Shown piece after piece: positions 1 through 9,447 of a DNA stretch of 64,000 nucleotides. Source of the stretch: CAXBMB01 sp052078155. Its GTDB lineage: Bacteria; Pseudomonadota; Alphaproteobacteria; Kiloniellales; DSM-21159. The translations under genes and the position numbers were made by a program. The notes under the pieces were generated by a model, which was not told where the DNA came from, made no database searches, and saw only the letters and a program-made list of their open reading frames with translations. The DNA is taken from contig JBQJBP010000002.1 of assembly GCA_052078155.1 (NCBI GenBank), positions 434,001 to 498,000 on the forward strand, written 5' to 3'. Numbering within the stretch: position 1 is the stretch's first letter; each line of letters begins with the position of its first letter.

Positions 1-481
1 GATCCCAGCGGTTCTGGCTGTCCAGCCAGTTGGCCACAAGTTCCCGGGCCGTGCGGCGTGCCGTGTCCCCGCCAGAGGCGCGCAGATCGCGCAGCCAGGA
101 AAAGGAATGCAGTTCGTTGATCCAGGCCTGGGGAACGTCTGCCGGTGCCCAGAGAGGCTCCGGATTGTCAACGATGGTTCCGGCCAGTTCAAAGCGCCCG
201 GCGGTCAGGGCCACCCCCCGCTCGGCTTTGCCGGGCCAGGGGTCCGGAGGGGTGGTCACCGGCGCAACGGACGAGATCCTAGTCAGGGTCTTTTTATAGA
301 AGGAAAGCGAGAAAAGAAGGGTTTTCAGGCCATAACCCAAGCGACCAAGCAGTTGTTTCTGAGGCAGTTGGCGGGCGGCGCGATAACGGGCAACCAGGCC
401 CGGGGACCGGGCGTCACGCTTCTTGCCAGCGTCATCTTTGTGACCCTGAGCGTGATCGGCCTGTCTTTCCTGCACCCCCAC
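1..481 (-). CDS. Heparinase II/III family protein, N-terminal fragment (truncated by window edge)
   Basis: The frame is open from a GTG at 481 to the first base of the window, so about 160 N-terminal residues are visible. They include a basic stretch, a segment ending FYKKTLTRIS, and the pattern WINELHSFSWLRDLRASG followed by ARELVANWLDSQ. I recognise this as the N-terminal all-alpha part of bacterial heparinase II/III-like proteins, polysaccharide lyase-like enzymes of uncertain substrate. The catalytic lyase domain lies outside the window. The gene follows rpe and rsmB on the same strand, an order I recall from alphaproteobacteria. An in-frame TAA lies upstream near 569 and there is no ATG, so GTG at 481 or 475 is the likely start. 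The family call is reasonably firm; start and substrate are uncertain. Confidence 0.7.
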   Translation of the reverse strand, partial: MGVQERQADHAQGHKDDAGKKRDARSPGLVARYRAARQLPQKQLLGRLGYGLKTLLFSLSFYKKTLTRISSVAPVTTPPDPWPGKAERGVALTAGRFELAGTIVDNPEPLWAPADVPQAWINELHSFSWLRDLRASGGDTARRTARELVANWLDSQNRWD

Positions 482-654
482 CTTTGTCCCCGCTTTGCCC
501 CGGGAGGTCGATAAAACGGGCCCCTCCCTTGTCTTCTGACCAAGCCATTGCCGGCTTTTTCTCTTCGCTGGTTAAGTCCCCTACCCCTACTCACGCAAGA
601 TGACAAGAAGAGATGACAAGCTCTTGACCAGAAAGCAGCTTAAAAGGGGCGGGT

Positions 655-1320
655 TTAGCTGTCACCCCGCAAACGGGCGATGTTGTCAGCGTAACATTCA
701 GGGCCGCCGGTGAAGGTTGCGGTCCCGGCCACCAGCACGTCAGCACCGGCGGCGATGGCCAGTGGGGCCGTCTCAAAATTGATGCCGCCATCGACCTGCA
801 GATCAATGCTGCGGCCGGAGGCGTCGATCATCTGGCGCAGCACTTTGATCTTATCCAGCATGGGCTGAATGAACTTCTGTCCGCCGAAACCGGGATTGAC
901 GCTCATCACCAGAATCAGATCCAGATCGCCGATCATCTGTTCAATGGCAGAAACGGGGGTGGCGGGATTGAGGGCCGCGCCGGCCTTTTTGCCCAGGGAT
1001 TTGATCAGCTGGATGGTCCGGTGCAGGTGGGGACCGGCTTCCGGATGCACAGTCAGAATGTCCGCCCCGGCCTTGGCAAAATCCGGAATGAAGGGATCGA
1101 TGGGGGAAATCATCAGATGCACATCAAAGGGCAGGTCGGAATGGCTGCGCAGGGCTTTGACCACGTCTGGTCCAATGGTGATGTTGGGCACAAAGTGGCC
1201 GTCCATGACATCAACATGGACATAGTCCGCGCCTGCCTTGGTGATTGCGCTGACTTCTCCGCCAAGATTTGCGAAATCAGAGGCCAGGATTGAGGGGGCA
1301 ATTCGGGTTTTCTGCTGCAT
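655..1320 (-). CDS. rpe: Ribulose-phosphate 3-epimerase
   Basis: This 221-residue protein has the usual length of Rpe, a TIM-barrel enzyme that interconverts ribulose 5-phosphate and xylulose 5-phosphate in the pentose phosphate and Calvin cycles. Visible hallmarks are IAPSILASDFANLG at the N-terminus, HVDVMDGHFVPN with metal-ligand candidates His35 and Asp37, DVHLMIS, the VNPGFGGQKF loop and LQVDGGI near the end. The ATG start fits the family N-terminus. The gene lies between rsmB and the heparinase-like gene on the same strand and probably shares a transcript with the latter. Confidence 0.97.
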   Translation of the reverse strand: MQQKTRIAPSILASDFANLGGEVSAITKAGADYVHVDVMDGHFVPNITIGPDVVKALRSHSDLPFDVHLMISPIDPFIPDFAKAGADILTVHPEAGPHLHRTIQLIKSLGKKAGAALNPATPVSAIEQMIGDLDLILVMSVNPGFGGQKFIQPMLDKIKVLRQMIDASGRSIDLQVDGGINFETAPLAIAAGADVLVAGTATFTGGPECYADNIARLRGDS

Positions 1321-1344
1321 GACGGGGCCGTTTTCTGCTGTGCT

Positions 1345-1410
1345 GGAGTCCCCTGGGGTTCAGTGGACCTGCGACGTGATAACACCTGAAGCGAAACTCT
1401 TTTCAGAGCC
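1345..1410. repeat. Partial copy of the dispersed intergenic repeat (copy 1)
   Basis: Between rpe and rsmB the sequence contains GGAGTC, then ACGTGATAACACCTGAAGCG and AACTCTTTTCA. These match the first half of the complete copies near 25.8 and 28.2 kb. The second half and its hairpin are missing or decayed. Confidence 0.55.
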
Positions 1411-1575
1411 TGAGTTCTATTGACTGCTGACCTGCAACCTCTCTGCCGGCTGAGGGTCTTTGGCGGAGCGGTGAACAGGCGCGGGAGTGTGGGTGTTAGG
1501 TAGCAGGTCGTCCCAAAGCGGTCAAAGGCTGGGACCTGTTGTGTGGACAGGTCTGCCCTGATCTGACTGTCGGGC

Positions 1576-3081
1576 TCACGCCGATCCGGTTCGTTTCAGT
1601 TTCGCAACGAAAAAGCCGTCCATGCCCCCTTTGTCTGACCAGTGGCTGGGCAGGCAGCGCAGTTCGCCTTTTTTGGTCAGGGCCTGCTCCAGTCCGGGAA
1701 CTTCATCGGGTGTAATGGCCACCCGCTTGAAGGGCACTCCTGAAGCCAGGAAAGAGGCAATCTGCTTTTCCCCCTCTTCGCGCTGCAGGGAACAGGTGGC
1801 GTAAACCAGCAGGCCACCGGGTTTTACCAGCTTGACGCAGGCTTGCAGCAATCGGGCCTGGGCTTCTACCAGGCCTTTGATGTCCTTGGGTGATTTCAGG
1901 CGTCCGATGTCAGGATGGCGGCGCAGGGTGCCGGTGGAACTGCAGGGGGCGTCCAGCAGCACCGCATCAGCGGCTTCCGGTGGCTGCCAGGTGGCGGCAT
2001 CTGTGGCGACCGTTCCGGCGGCCAGACTGAGGCGCTCGAGATTTTTGCGCAGGCGCTCCAGACGGTCTTCATGCAGGTCCAGGGCAATGGTCTGCGCCCC
2101 GGCTGCAGCCAGCTGGGCGGTTTTTCCCCCGGGGGCAGCACAGAGATCAAAAACCAGTTTACCGCTGACATCCCCCAGGATTTTTGCAGGCAGACTGGCG
2201 GCCACATCCTGAATCCACCAATGACCTTCATGGTACCCAGGCAGGCGGGAGATCTCCCCCTGACCAGCGGGCAGACGCAGGCTGCCAGTGGGCAGGACGT
2301 CGCCGCCCAGTTTCTCGGCCCAGGCTGCAAGATCCTCACCGGGCTTAAAAGTCAGATCCAGAGGTGGGTCCACCAGATGCCCCAGGGCGATGGCCTGATA
2401 ACCTTCTGTCCCATACGCCTTTTCCCAGGCCGCGCGCAGCCAGCCCGGGGTGTTGAGGCGGGCCACGTCCTGTTTGGCCAGCAGTTCTTCACTTTCTTTG
2501 CCGATACGTCGCAGGACCGCGTTGACGAGGTTCTTGAATCCTTTGAGGCGGCTTTGGGCACAGAGGTTGACTGCTGTGCTGACGGCGGCATGGGGCGGTG
2601 TTCCCAGGAAGGCCAGCTGTACAGCCCCCAGGCGCAGAAGATCGCGCAGTTCTTTCAGGCGTGGCTGCAGGGGTTTGTCCAGGCAGGCGTCGATCAGCGC
2701 ATCCACCTGACCCAGGCGGCGCAGCAGTGTGGCCACCAGCAGGCGGGCAAAGGCCCGGTCCCGGGGTTCCAGATCGGCCAGGCCGTGATGGTCGTTCAGT
2801 ACCTCGTCCAAGGGACGGCGGTGGTGAACGACGGCCTGGAAAACCTGCAGGGCTGCCAGCCGTGCCTGAAGCAGGGGATCGCCCTTGGCGTCACTCAGAC
2901 TGCTGTCGGGTTTGTCACCTTTGGGGTGCTGATAGACATGACGCTTCCTGCCTGCGGATTTCTTCGGGTCAGAAGGTTTGCTCTGTCCCTTGCCTGCCTT
3001 GTTGGGGCGGGGGGATTTTGGCTGGGAGGGCGCGCGCTTGCCGCTGTCGGCCCGCTGCTTGGGGGAGTTATCTTGTGCCAT
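1576..3081 (-). CDS. rsmB: 16S rRNA (cytosine(967)-C5)-methyltransferase RsmB
   Basis: RsmB methylates cytosine 967 of 16S rRNA using S-adenosylmethionine. The 501-residue protein has a lysine/proline-rich extension (about residues 1-60), a NusB-like all-helical domain (about 70-210) and a Rossmann methyltransferase domain. Motifs seen are VFDLCAAPGGKTAQL (SAM binding), DAPCSSTGTLRRHPD with Cys380, and YATCSL with Cys430. In the RsmB/NSUN family the second cysteine attacks the base and the first helps release the enzyme. The basic N-terminal tail is longer than in E. coli RsmB and probably disordered. It is followed on the same strand by rpe. Confidence 0.96.
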   Translation of the reverse strand: MAQDNSPKQRADSGKRAPSQPKSPRPNKAGKGQSKPSDPKKSAGRKRHVYQHPKGDKPDSSLSDAKGDPLLQARLAALQVFQAVVHHRRPLDEVLNDHHGLADLEPRDRAFARLLVATLLRRLGQVDALIDACLDKPLQPRLKELRDLLRLGAVQLAFLGTPPHAAVSTAVNLCAQSRLKGFKNLVNAVLRRIGKESEELLAKQDVARLNTPGWLRAAWEKAYGTEGYQAIALGHLVDPPLDLTFKPGEDLAAWAEKLGGDVLPTGSLRLPAGQGEISRLPGYHEGHWWIQDVAASLPAKILGDVSGKLVFDLCAAPGGKTAQLAAAGAQTIALDLHEDRLERLRKNLERLSLAAGTVATDAATWQPPEAADAVLLDAPCSSTGTLRRHPDIGRLKSPKDIKGLVEAQARLLQACVKLVKPGGLLVYATCSLQREEGEKQIASFLASGVPFKRVAITPDEVPGLEQALTKKGELRCLPSHWSDKGGMDGFFVAKLKRTGSA

Positions 3082-3546
3082 AGCAGGTCTGTAGCACGGC
3101 CTCGGCGGGTCCTCTAGACTCTTATCGTCTTGCCGGAGACTACTCAGGCGTAGGAACTAGGCAAAAAGTTCCGGATTTCTTTACAGCGTTTTAACACTTA
3201 CGCCTTAGCCTTGGCAGCATGGATATTGGATCGACAGCAGGCAATGATCTGCAAGGTGGATTGGGCCCTCTTCTTGAGGGGACGGGTGGATTTGCCCGAC
3301 CCAACGTTTCCGCCGACACCTCCAGTCAGGGACAGCCGGAATCCAGACCCCGTTCCGCAGAGCTGCCGCGACCGGAAGTGATTGCCGTCGCCCAGAGTGA
3401 AGGCGAGGCTGGCCGGGCTCACCCCCGTGGCCGCTTTGTTAACATGTCGGTCTGATCCAGCCGATCCTTTCAGAGCATGATCGGTTTCGTAACAGTAGCC
3501 CTGTCGGGTTGCTGTTTTTTTTGGCTGGTCTTCGGTGCAGAGCGGA
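3082..3546. other. Intergenic region between rsmB and the acyl-CoA ligase
   Basis: No convincing gene was found. A short minus-strand frame ending at 3198 and a 78-codon plus-strand frame (3219-3455) are open but show no recognisable motif. Bases 3472-3490 (AGAGCATGATCGGTTTCGT) match one terminus of the dispersed intergenic repeat, without the rest of the element. Confidence 0.5.
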
Positions 3547-5205
3547 TTACTCTCCGGCAGGCAGTTTATGATTTTCAAACTGTGCCCGCAGTTTGACCTT
3601 CTGCAGTTTGCCTGTTGCGGAATGGGGCAGCTCCTCCACAAAGACGATGTCATCAGGCAGCCACCATTTGGCGACTTTGTCGGAGAGATGGGCCAGCAGG
3701 CTGTCCTTGTCAGGGGACTGCCCTTCCATGGGCACCACCACCAGCAGGGGCCGTTCATCCCATTTGGGGTGGGGCAGTCCGATGACGGCCGCTTCCAGAA
3801 CCTCAGGGTGTCCCATGGCGGCGTTTTCAAGGTCTATGGAACTGATCCACTCGCCGCCGGATTTGATGATGTCTTTTGCCCGGTCCACGATATCCAGGTA
3901 ACCATCGGAGCTGATGGTGGCCACATCGCCAGTGCGGAACCAGCCTTCGTCGTCAAAGGCGGCTTTGTTTGCTTCCGGGTCTTCGTAGTAACCGGAGGTG
4001 ACCGCTGGACCCCGTACCAACAGTTCCCCACGGGACTTGCCATCGTGAGGCTGGCGACGGCCTTCGTCGTCTACCAGTTTCATCTCGACGCCAAACATGC
4101 GGCGGCCCTGACGAACGATGTAGTCAATGCGTTCGTCTACGGGTTTTTCTTCGTAGTGGCTGGGCAGATTACCCAAGGTGCCCACGGGGCTCATTTCGGT
4201 CATGCCCCAGCCGTGGGTCACCTTGATGTTCCATTTGATTTCAAAGGCTTCGACCATGGAGCGTGCCGGGGCCGAGCCGCCAATGATGACTTCTTCCAGG
4301 CTTTCCGGTGCGGCATTCCGCTGGGCAAACTCAGCCAGCAGACCCAGCCAGACGGTGGGCACACCCCAGGCCGAGGTGACCTTTTCGCTGGCCATCAGAT
4401 CAAACAGGCTGGCTCCGTCCATACCTGCGCCAGGAAAGACAATGGTGGTGCCGGACAGCGGACCCATGTAGGGCAGTCCCCAGGCATTGACATGAAACAG
4501 GGGAACAACCGGCAGAACCTGATGATCCTGCCCGAGTTTGAGGCTGCCCTGGGCCAGAATGCTGAAGGCGTGCAGCAGGTTGGAGCGATGGCTGTAGAGC
4601 ACCCCTTTGGGGTTGCCCGTGGTGCCGGAGGTGTAGCACAGGCCGGCTGCCTGCCGTTCATCGAATTCCGGCCAGACAATGTCCGTGTCTTCCCCGCTGA
4701 GCAGATCTTCGTAGCAGAGCAGTTGCTTGCCGGCTGTTTCTCTGATTTTGCTTTCGGCGGGCATGTGGGCCTGATCGGTCATGACCACCACGCCCTCCAG
4801 CTTGGGAAAGTGGTCGATCAGGGCTTCCATCAGAGGCAGAAAGGTCAGATCAACAAAGACATAGCGGTCTGCGGCATGGTTGACGATGTAAATGACCTGT
4901 TCGGGATGCAGGCGAGGGTTCATGGTGTGGCAGATGGCGCCTAACCCCGAGATGCCATAGTAAAGCTCCATATGGCGGTAGCCGTTCCAGGCGATGGTGC
5001 CAAGGCGGTCATCGGGCTTGATGCCGAGTTTTCGACGCAGGCCATGACTGAGCTGGACAATCCGCTCCCGCATCTGCGGGTAGGTGTAGCGGTGCAGGTC
5101 GCCTTCCACGCGCTTTGAAACAACCTCTCTGTGAGGGTAGGTATCCGCCGCATAATCGATGATGCTGGAAATCAACAGGGGTCGGTCCATCATCAAGCCG
5201 TGCAT
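3547..5205 (-). CDS. Acyl-CoA synthetase (AMP-forming, medium/long-chain fatty acid type)
   Basis: This is a member of the ANL (adenylate-forming) superfamily, which activates a carboxylic acid to acyl-AMP and then acyl-CoA. The 552-residue length is standard. Motifs: YTSGTTGNPKG (ATP loop, residues 191-201), HGWGMTEMSPVG, WFRTGDVATI, the hinge region DIIKSGGEWIS, and the C-terminal catalytic lysine in SATGKLQKVKLR (about Lys533). The N-terminus MHGLMMDRPLLIS resembles AlkK/DmdB-like ligases, but chain length and substrate cannot be read from sequence. The ATG at 5205 follows a good ribosome-binding site (GAGGGAGA). The gene appears monocistronic. Confidence 0.93.
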   Translation of the reverse strand: MHGLMMDRPLLISSIIDYAADTYPHREVVSKRVEGDLHRYTYPQMRERIVQLSHGLRRKLGIKPDDRLGTIAWNGYRHMELYYGISGLGAICHTMNPRLHPEQVIYIVNHAADRYVFVDLTFLPLMEALIDHFPKLEGVVVMTDQAHMPAESKIRETAGKQLLCYEDLLSGEDTDIVWPEFDERQAAGLCYTSGTTGNPKGVLYSHRSNLLHAFSILAQGSLKLGQDHQVLPVVPLFHVNAWGLPYMGPLSGTTIVFPGAGMDGASLFDLMASEKVTSAWGVPTVWLGLLAEFAQRNAAPESLEEVIIGGSAPARSMVEAFEIKWNIKVTHGWGMTEMSPVGTLGNLPSHYEEKPVDERIDYIVRQGRRMFGVEMKLVDDEGRRQPHDGKSRGELLVRGPAVTSGYYEDPEANKAAFDDEGWFRTGDVATISSDGYLDIVDRAKDIIKSGGEWISSIDLENAAMGHPEVLEAAVIGLPHPKWDERPLLVVVPMEGQSPDKDSLLAHLSDKVAKWWLPDDIVFVEELPHSATGKLQKVKLRAQFENHKLPAGE

Positions 5206-5447
5206 CTTTGTCTCCCTCTCAGTTCCTTTTTGTCCCTGGTCCCAAGCCCTGACGTCATCAAGGCGGACGTCCGGCTGGCGGAGTCAGCAGTTAAGGATTT
5301 TCCTCAGTGCTGCCTCTATCGAGTCCGGCCTGTTGGCAGGTTGTGAGACCTAAACCGGGATCAGGGGTTTCCCTTTTTAAGGGTAGAGCATAGGAAGATT
5401 TGCTTCCTGGGTTAACCAAAAAGCGCCCTTTGACCTGATTGCGTCCT

Positions 5448-6260
5448 TTAGCGGCCGCGTTTGGGCCGCTGCAGCAGTGTTTCAGGGCGCCGGGTCCGGG
5501 CTTCGGCAAAGAGCTTCCAGGTTTGGTTGACGTAGTTGGTCACGCCGTCCAGACCGGTGCAGTACTGACGCAGTTCCGGTGTCATTTCCGCTTCAACCAC
5601 GCGTATGGGACGCATGGGATCTGCTGTGTCAAAGCGGATGTAAAACCAGGGATCGCCCCGGTTGATCACCAGCTCTTCATTGATGTCATGCCATTCAAAG
5701 GCAAACATCAGCTGGCGGGGCCAGACGTCTGCCGGATAGCGGCCTCCCAGCAGCAGGCCGGGCCAGGCCGGTTTGAAGTAGTGGTCATAAGGCGGCATCT
5801 GGTTGATCCAGACGGGTTCATCCGTCACGAAGCGATAGGGCGTGATGATCTGCACCACCGGTCGGCGCGGATGGCGCCAGCGGTCTTTCGTCAGCAACAC
5901 CACCAATTGCCCCAGGTGTTTCTTGTTGATGCTGCCCTGGCCGCTGCCGGGCGATGTCATGGCCAGGCGGCCCTGCTTGTCCTGTCCCAGCTTAAGGCGC
6001 AGATCAAAAGGACAGGGCACCTCAAAGGTTTTGGCTTCGATTTCCAGCACGGCGGGGCAGACATTGACACCTTTGGGGTCTGGATTGGGCGCGCGGGTGG
6101 AGGCCTCCGGACGTTTGCTCAGCGCCTTGGGGGCACTGTAGATGAAGCCTGCCTTGTTATCATCGACCAGCCAGCCGACTTCGCAGAAGCGGGAGGCAGG
6201 ACGCGGGCGCTTGCCCAGATTACCAGGGGGGGTCGGGGCGCGGCTGATCCAACTGCTCAC
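5448..6260 (-). CDS. Conserved hypothetical protein, 270 residues, unrecognised
   Basis: I do not recognise a named family. The protein is soluble, has no signal peptide or membrane segment, and is rich in tryptophan, proline and tyrosine in its C-terminal half (WINQMPPYDHYFKPAWPG, RQLMFAFEWHDINEELV, PWFYIRF). This suggests a compact folded domain rather than a spurious frame. The first 90 residues are basic and proline-rich. The start is a GTG, with AGGAAGG about 12 bases upstream. It is flanked by the acyl-CoA ligase (same strand) and a divergent Nudix gene. Coding is supported by consistent codon use and lack of a competing frame; the function is unknown. Confidence 0.75.
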   Translation of the reverse strand: MSSWISRAPTPPGNLGKRPRPASRFCEVGWLVDDNKAGFIYSAPKALSKRPEASTRAPNPDPKGVNVCPAVLEIEAKTFEVPCPFDLRLKLGQDKQGRLAMTSPGSGQGSINKKHLGQLVVLLTKDRWRHPRRPVVQIITPYRFVTDEPVWINQMPPYDHYFKPAWPGLLLGGRYPADVWPRQLMFAFEWHDINEELVINRGDPWFYIRFDTADPMRPIRVVEAEMTPELRQYCTGLDGVTNYVNQTWKLFAEARTRRPETLLQRPKRGR

Positions 6261-6553
6261 GGTCTATGCTGCCTTCCTGTTTCAAGTCATCTTATCCTTT
6301 GGGATTGATGCTTGCTGCGCTGGATCTGCTTGCCAGTGCCTGTTGATTTTTGATGGTAGCGGACGAGATATCCTGTTCCACCAGTTGTTCCATTTTTAGC
6401 AGGCCAATGATCCGGCCACCAAGTAAGAACTGGTCAAGACATAAAGGAAAGGTTGCATTTCTTTGTCGCAGGCGCTGCGATGGCAGGCTGTGACTGTCAG
6501 AGGGCCTTGTGGAAAGGGCCAGGATAATCGGAAGAGATTGAAAGGCTGGGGCC

Positions 6554-7111
6554 ATGACCGAAGATCAGACGAAATCGCCTTCTTTCCATCAGATTGTCCC
6601 AGAGGGAGATACGGTCGCCCGGGATGTTTGCCGGGATTGTGGGTTTGTCCATTACATCAATCCCAAAGTGGTGGTGGGGTCTGTGGCGACCTGGCAAGGC
6701 AAAATACTGCTGTGTCGGCGGGCCATCGAACCGCGAAAGGGATACTGGACACTGCCGGCCGGTTATCTGGAGCAAGGGGAAAGCCCGGAAGCTGGGGCCC
6801 GTCGCGAAGCGCGCGAAGAAGCCTGTACCGATCTGGAACTTGAACAGCTGTTGGCCGTGTACAGCATTGAGCGTCTGTCTCAGGTCCAGTTGATCTATCG
6901 GGCCAGACTGGTGGATGGGAAATTTGACGCCGGTGAGGAAAGTCTGGAAGTCGGACTCTTTGCCTGGGAGGACATTCCCTGGCAGGACCTGGCCTTTCCG
7001 TCGGTTCACTGGGCCTTGCAACACCACAAGAAGAGCGTGCAACAGGCTGTTTTTGCACCCTTTAGCAACCCTACAGCCCAAAAGGGGCACATGGAGGAAC
7101 TGCCTTCCTGA
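6554..7111 (+). CDS. Nudix hydrolase with a single CxxC knuckle
   Basis: A 185-residue Nudix-fold hydrolase, expected to cleave nucleoside diphosphates linked to another moiety. The Nudix box lies at about residues 70-94 (GYLEQGESPEAGARREAREE) and fits the GX5EX7REUXEEXGU pattern. Before it is a short element with Cys26 and Cys29 (VCRDCGFVHYINPK), a half zinc-ribbon like that of NudC-like proteins. I recall many proteobacterial relatives beginning at this point with only one CxxC, so this is probably not a truncation. The substrate is unknown. It is divergent from the unrecognised gene at 5448-6260. Confidence 0.92.
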   Translation: MTEDQTKSPSFHQIVPEGDTVARDVCRDCGFVHYINPKVVVGSVATWQGKILLCRRAIEPRKGYWTLPAGYLEQGESPEAGARREAREEACTDLELEQLLAVYSIERLSQVQLIYRARLVDGKFDAGEESLEVGLFAWEDIPWQDLAFPSVHWALQHHKKSVQQAVFAPFSNPTAQKGHMEELPS

Positions 7112-7405
7112 CGTCACCCCAAGATCAGATTTGCTGCTCTGACAGGCAGGTCGGGGCTAAAGGGTGTTGTTTCAATGGGTTGGAGGCTGACCTGTGGACA
7201 GGAACGAAGGAAAAACAGCTGCCCTGATCACCTTCAGCCATAAACAGAAACTCTAACCTTTTGAAAAGGCGGGGATTTTTGAAAAACTTTCATTCACCTG
7301 GCTTCGACAGGAACATAGAATAAGGGACTGAATTCGTTAATTTTTGTTGTCCTGAAAGGGATTAGTTCCCGGTTGGCTGAAAAACAGCGGGTCAGGAAGC
7401 ACCCG

Positions 7406-8260
7406 TCAGCCACTTAACTGCAGCAGCATGGCGCCGCCAGCCACCAGTCCGGCAGCGGCCATGCGCTTATGTCCAAAAGGCTCCCGCAGCAGGTAGCAGC
7501 CGATGGCTGCAGCAATCAGCACCGAGGTTTCCCGAAGTGCCACCACCTGGGCCATGGGGGCATGGGACAGAGACCAGATCACGATGCCATAGGCGGCACC
7601 AGCCACCAGGCCGCCAACCGTGCCTTTGACAAGGTGGGGCTGGAAGGAGGCCCAGACACGCCCGCGCCGGCGCCAGCAGGTGAAGGCCAGCAGCGGCAAA
7701 CCTTCCAGAGCAAAAAGCCAGGCGATGTAGGAATAGGCGTTGCCTGAGGCCCGCACCCCCATGCCGTCAGCCAGCGAGTAAGTGGCAATGGAGAGGCCGG
7801 TCAGAAGCGCCAGACCCACGGCCAGTTTGCCGCCCCCGTCAACGGGTTGTGCTCCTTTCTTGCGCCAGGCCAGGCTGAAAATACCCAGACTGACGATGAC
7901 CACGCCGAGCAGTTCTCCCCAGGATTTTTCTTCCCCCGCCAGATACCAGGCTCCCAAAGCCACCAGCAAGGGCGCCGACCCTCTGGCGATGGGATAAACC
8001 AGGGACAGGTCGCCATGTTTGTAGGCGGAAACCAACAGGCCGTAGTAGGCAAAATGGATAACGGTGGACAAAGCCAGCCAGGGCACGGCTTCCCAGGAGA
8101 TCATAGGCAGGAAAAAGAGGGCCGGCAGACCGATCAGTGAGGGTGCCAGGATGACCAGAGTCTGCATCACCAGCTTGTCGCCACCGGATTTCACCAGTGC
8201 GTTCCAGGTGGCGTGGAAGATGGCAGCAATCAGCACTAAGGCAAAAATCAACGGGTCCAT
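7406..8260 (-). CDS. EamA/DMT-family permease
   Basis: A 284-residue integral inner-membrane protein with about ten hydrophobic segments in two homologous halves of five, the layout of drug/metabolite transporter (EamA) permeases. Typical pieces are the N-terminal FHATWNALVKSGGDK and the second-half SHAPMAQVVALRETSVL...LLREPFGHKR. Family members export or import small metabolites such as amino acids; no substrate can be assigned. The ATG at 8260 has AGGAC upstream. No co-transcribed neighbour is close. Confidence 0.9.
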   Translation of the reverse strand: MDPLIFALVLIAAIFHATWNALVKSGGDKLVMQTLVILAPSLIGLPALFFLPMISWEAVPWLALSTVIHFAYYGLLVSAYKHGDLSLVYPIARGSAPLLVALGAWYLAGEEKSWGELLGVVIVSLGIFSLAWRKKGAQPVDGGGKLAVGLALLTGLSIATYSLADGMGVRASGNAYSYIAWLFALEGLPLLAFTCWRRRGRVWASFQPHLVKGTVGGLVAGAAYGIVIWSLSHAPMAQVVALRETSVLIAAAIGCYLLREPFGHKRMAAAGLVAGGAMLLQLSG

Positions 8261-8661
8261 GTCTTGTCCTGAGGCTGGTAAATGAGCGCCTGACCTGGCT
8301 GGTTATCCAAGGTTTGTCGACAGAGATGTCACATAACGGTCACCTACACTAAGGCCTGGGATGAAAATGTGCAGCAGACAAGCTTGCATATCTGCTGGAA
8401 GGTTCTGTCATAACTATTTGAATAAAAACAATTTAATGGATGTATTAGTTGTTATGAAACCTCCTGCCTCTTCATCTGTGGCTGCCGAACGGTCTTTAAG
8501 AGCAGTCGACGCCGCATCTGGAGCGTTACCTGTTCGGGCAGAAGGGTTTCGCCTCAGAAATCAGATGGTGAAACATCCTCTATCCTTTTGAAGAAAGGAT
8601 GCTTTCTGCCCAAGGCGTTGTCACGAGGTGAGTCCGGTTTTCGTGATGTGAGCCTGGCCGC
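8261..8661. other. Intergenic region with a degenerate repeat remnant
   Basis: About 400 bp lie between the divergent-looking EamA start and the end of the HPt gene. An AT-richer stretch lies at 8400-8460. At 8560-8605 AAACATCCTCTATCCTTTTG resembles the middle of the dispersed intergenic repeat. A 76-codon plus-strand frame (8361-8591) has no features of a real protein. Confidence 0.45.
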
Positions 8662-9447
8662 TCAGATGATGCCGCAATCGTGCAGCAGCGTGGCCAGTTC
8701 ATCATCCAGGTTCTTTCCCAGCCGCAAAATGGGCACATCGGTGGGCAGGTTGCGCAGATAGGGGTGGGCCCTGGCATAAGACGTCAGAATGGCCACATTC
8801 AGATTCTTGGTGCTGTCCATGGCCCGCAGCGCCCGCACAAAATCAATGCCGCCCAAGGGATGCATTTCTACCGGGGTGATGATCAGGTCAGGTCGTGTGC
8901 TGATGGCGATCTGAAAGGCATCCCAGGGGGTGGATACCTGGTTTACCCGGTATCCCAGCGCTCCCAGTTCCCTGGACAGGAACAGCCCGACAGACTTGGC
9001 CGGTGCGGCCATCAGAATTTCGACGGATTTTCCCGGTGTTTCGCCAAATTCGGTCTTTTTCTCTGGGCTGGGCAGCTGACGCACCAGATCTGCGGTGCTT
9101 TCATCACTCAGTTCTTCCCCGGCCGCCAGAAGATCGCCCATGAAATCACTGAAAACCAGAAGGTCCGTGATCTCCGTTTCACCAATGTGGTCCTGGGCCG
9201 CCAGATAATCTTCCATCCGATGGGACAGCAGAGTGATGGTCGGGAACCCAAAGCCTGACCCCATGCCCTTTAGGTTGTGGATTTCCCGGTGGAGGGAAAT
9301 CATCTCTTCTTCGCTGATCGGCAAAGGATCGCTTAACACCTTCTGGATGGTCAGCAGGCGATCCAGGGCATCCTCAATGAACTCCTGGCGCAGCTGTGCC
9401 AGAATCTCTTCATGATGTTTGCTTGTATCCAGAATACTCGAAGACAT
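8662..9447 (-). CDS. HPt-domain protein fused to a degenerate receiver domain
   Basis: The N-terminal part (about residues 10-110) is a histidine phosphotransfer domain with HNLKGMGSGFGF, where His57 is the expected phosphorylation site. The C-terminal part (about 140-261) has the pattern of a response-regulator receiver. However, PDLIITPVEMHPLGG carries Pro192 where the phosphorylated aspartate should be, and the N-terminal acidic pair is also absent (EILMAAPAKS). The receiver-typical LTSYA and LGKNLD segments remain. I infer that the HPt is active in phosphorelay and that the receiver is a pseudo-receiver for dimerisation or partner binding. No kinase is adjacent, so partners are unknown. 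Confidence 0.85.
   Translation of the reverse strand: MSSSILDTSKHHEEILAQLRQEFIEDALDRLLTIQKVLSDPLPISEEEMISLHREIHNLKGMGSGFGFPTITLLSHRMEDYLAAQDHIGETEITDLLVFSDFMGDLLAAGEELSDESTADLVRQLPSPEKKTEFGETPGKSVEILMAAPAKSVGLFLSRELGALGYRVNQVSTPWDAFQIAISTRPDLIITPVEMHPLGGIDFVRALRAMDSTKNLNVAILTSYARAHPYLRNLPTDVPILRLGKNLDDELATLLHDCGII

Noticed and set aside
1915..3117. 400-codon plus-strand open frame
   Set aside because: It lies opposite rsmB with its clear methyltransferase motifs. The product has no domain pattern.
3535..4944. 469-codon plus-strand open frame
   Set aside because: Antisense to the acyl-CoA ligase, which has the full adenylation motif set.
6554..6680. Truncated zinc ribbon in the Nudix gene
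   Set aside because: The single CxxC followed by HYxNPK is, as I recall, the normal start of many bacterial members, so it is not a sign of damage.
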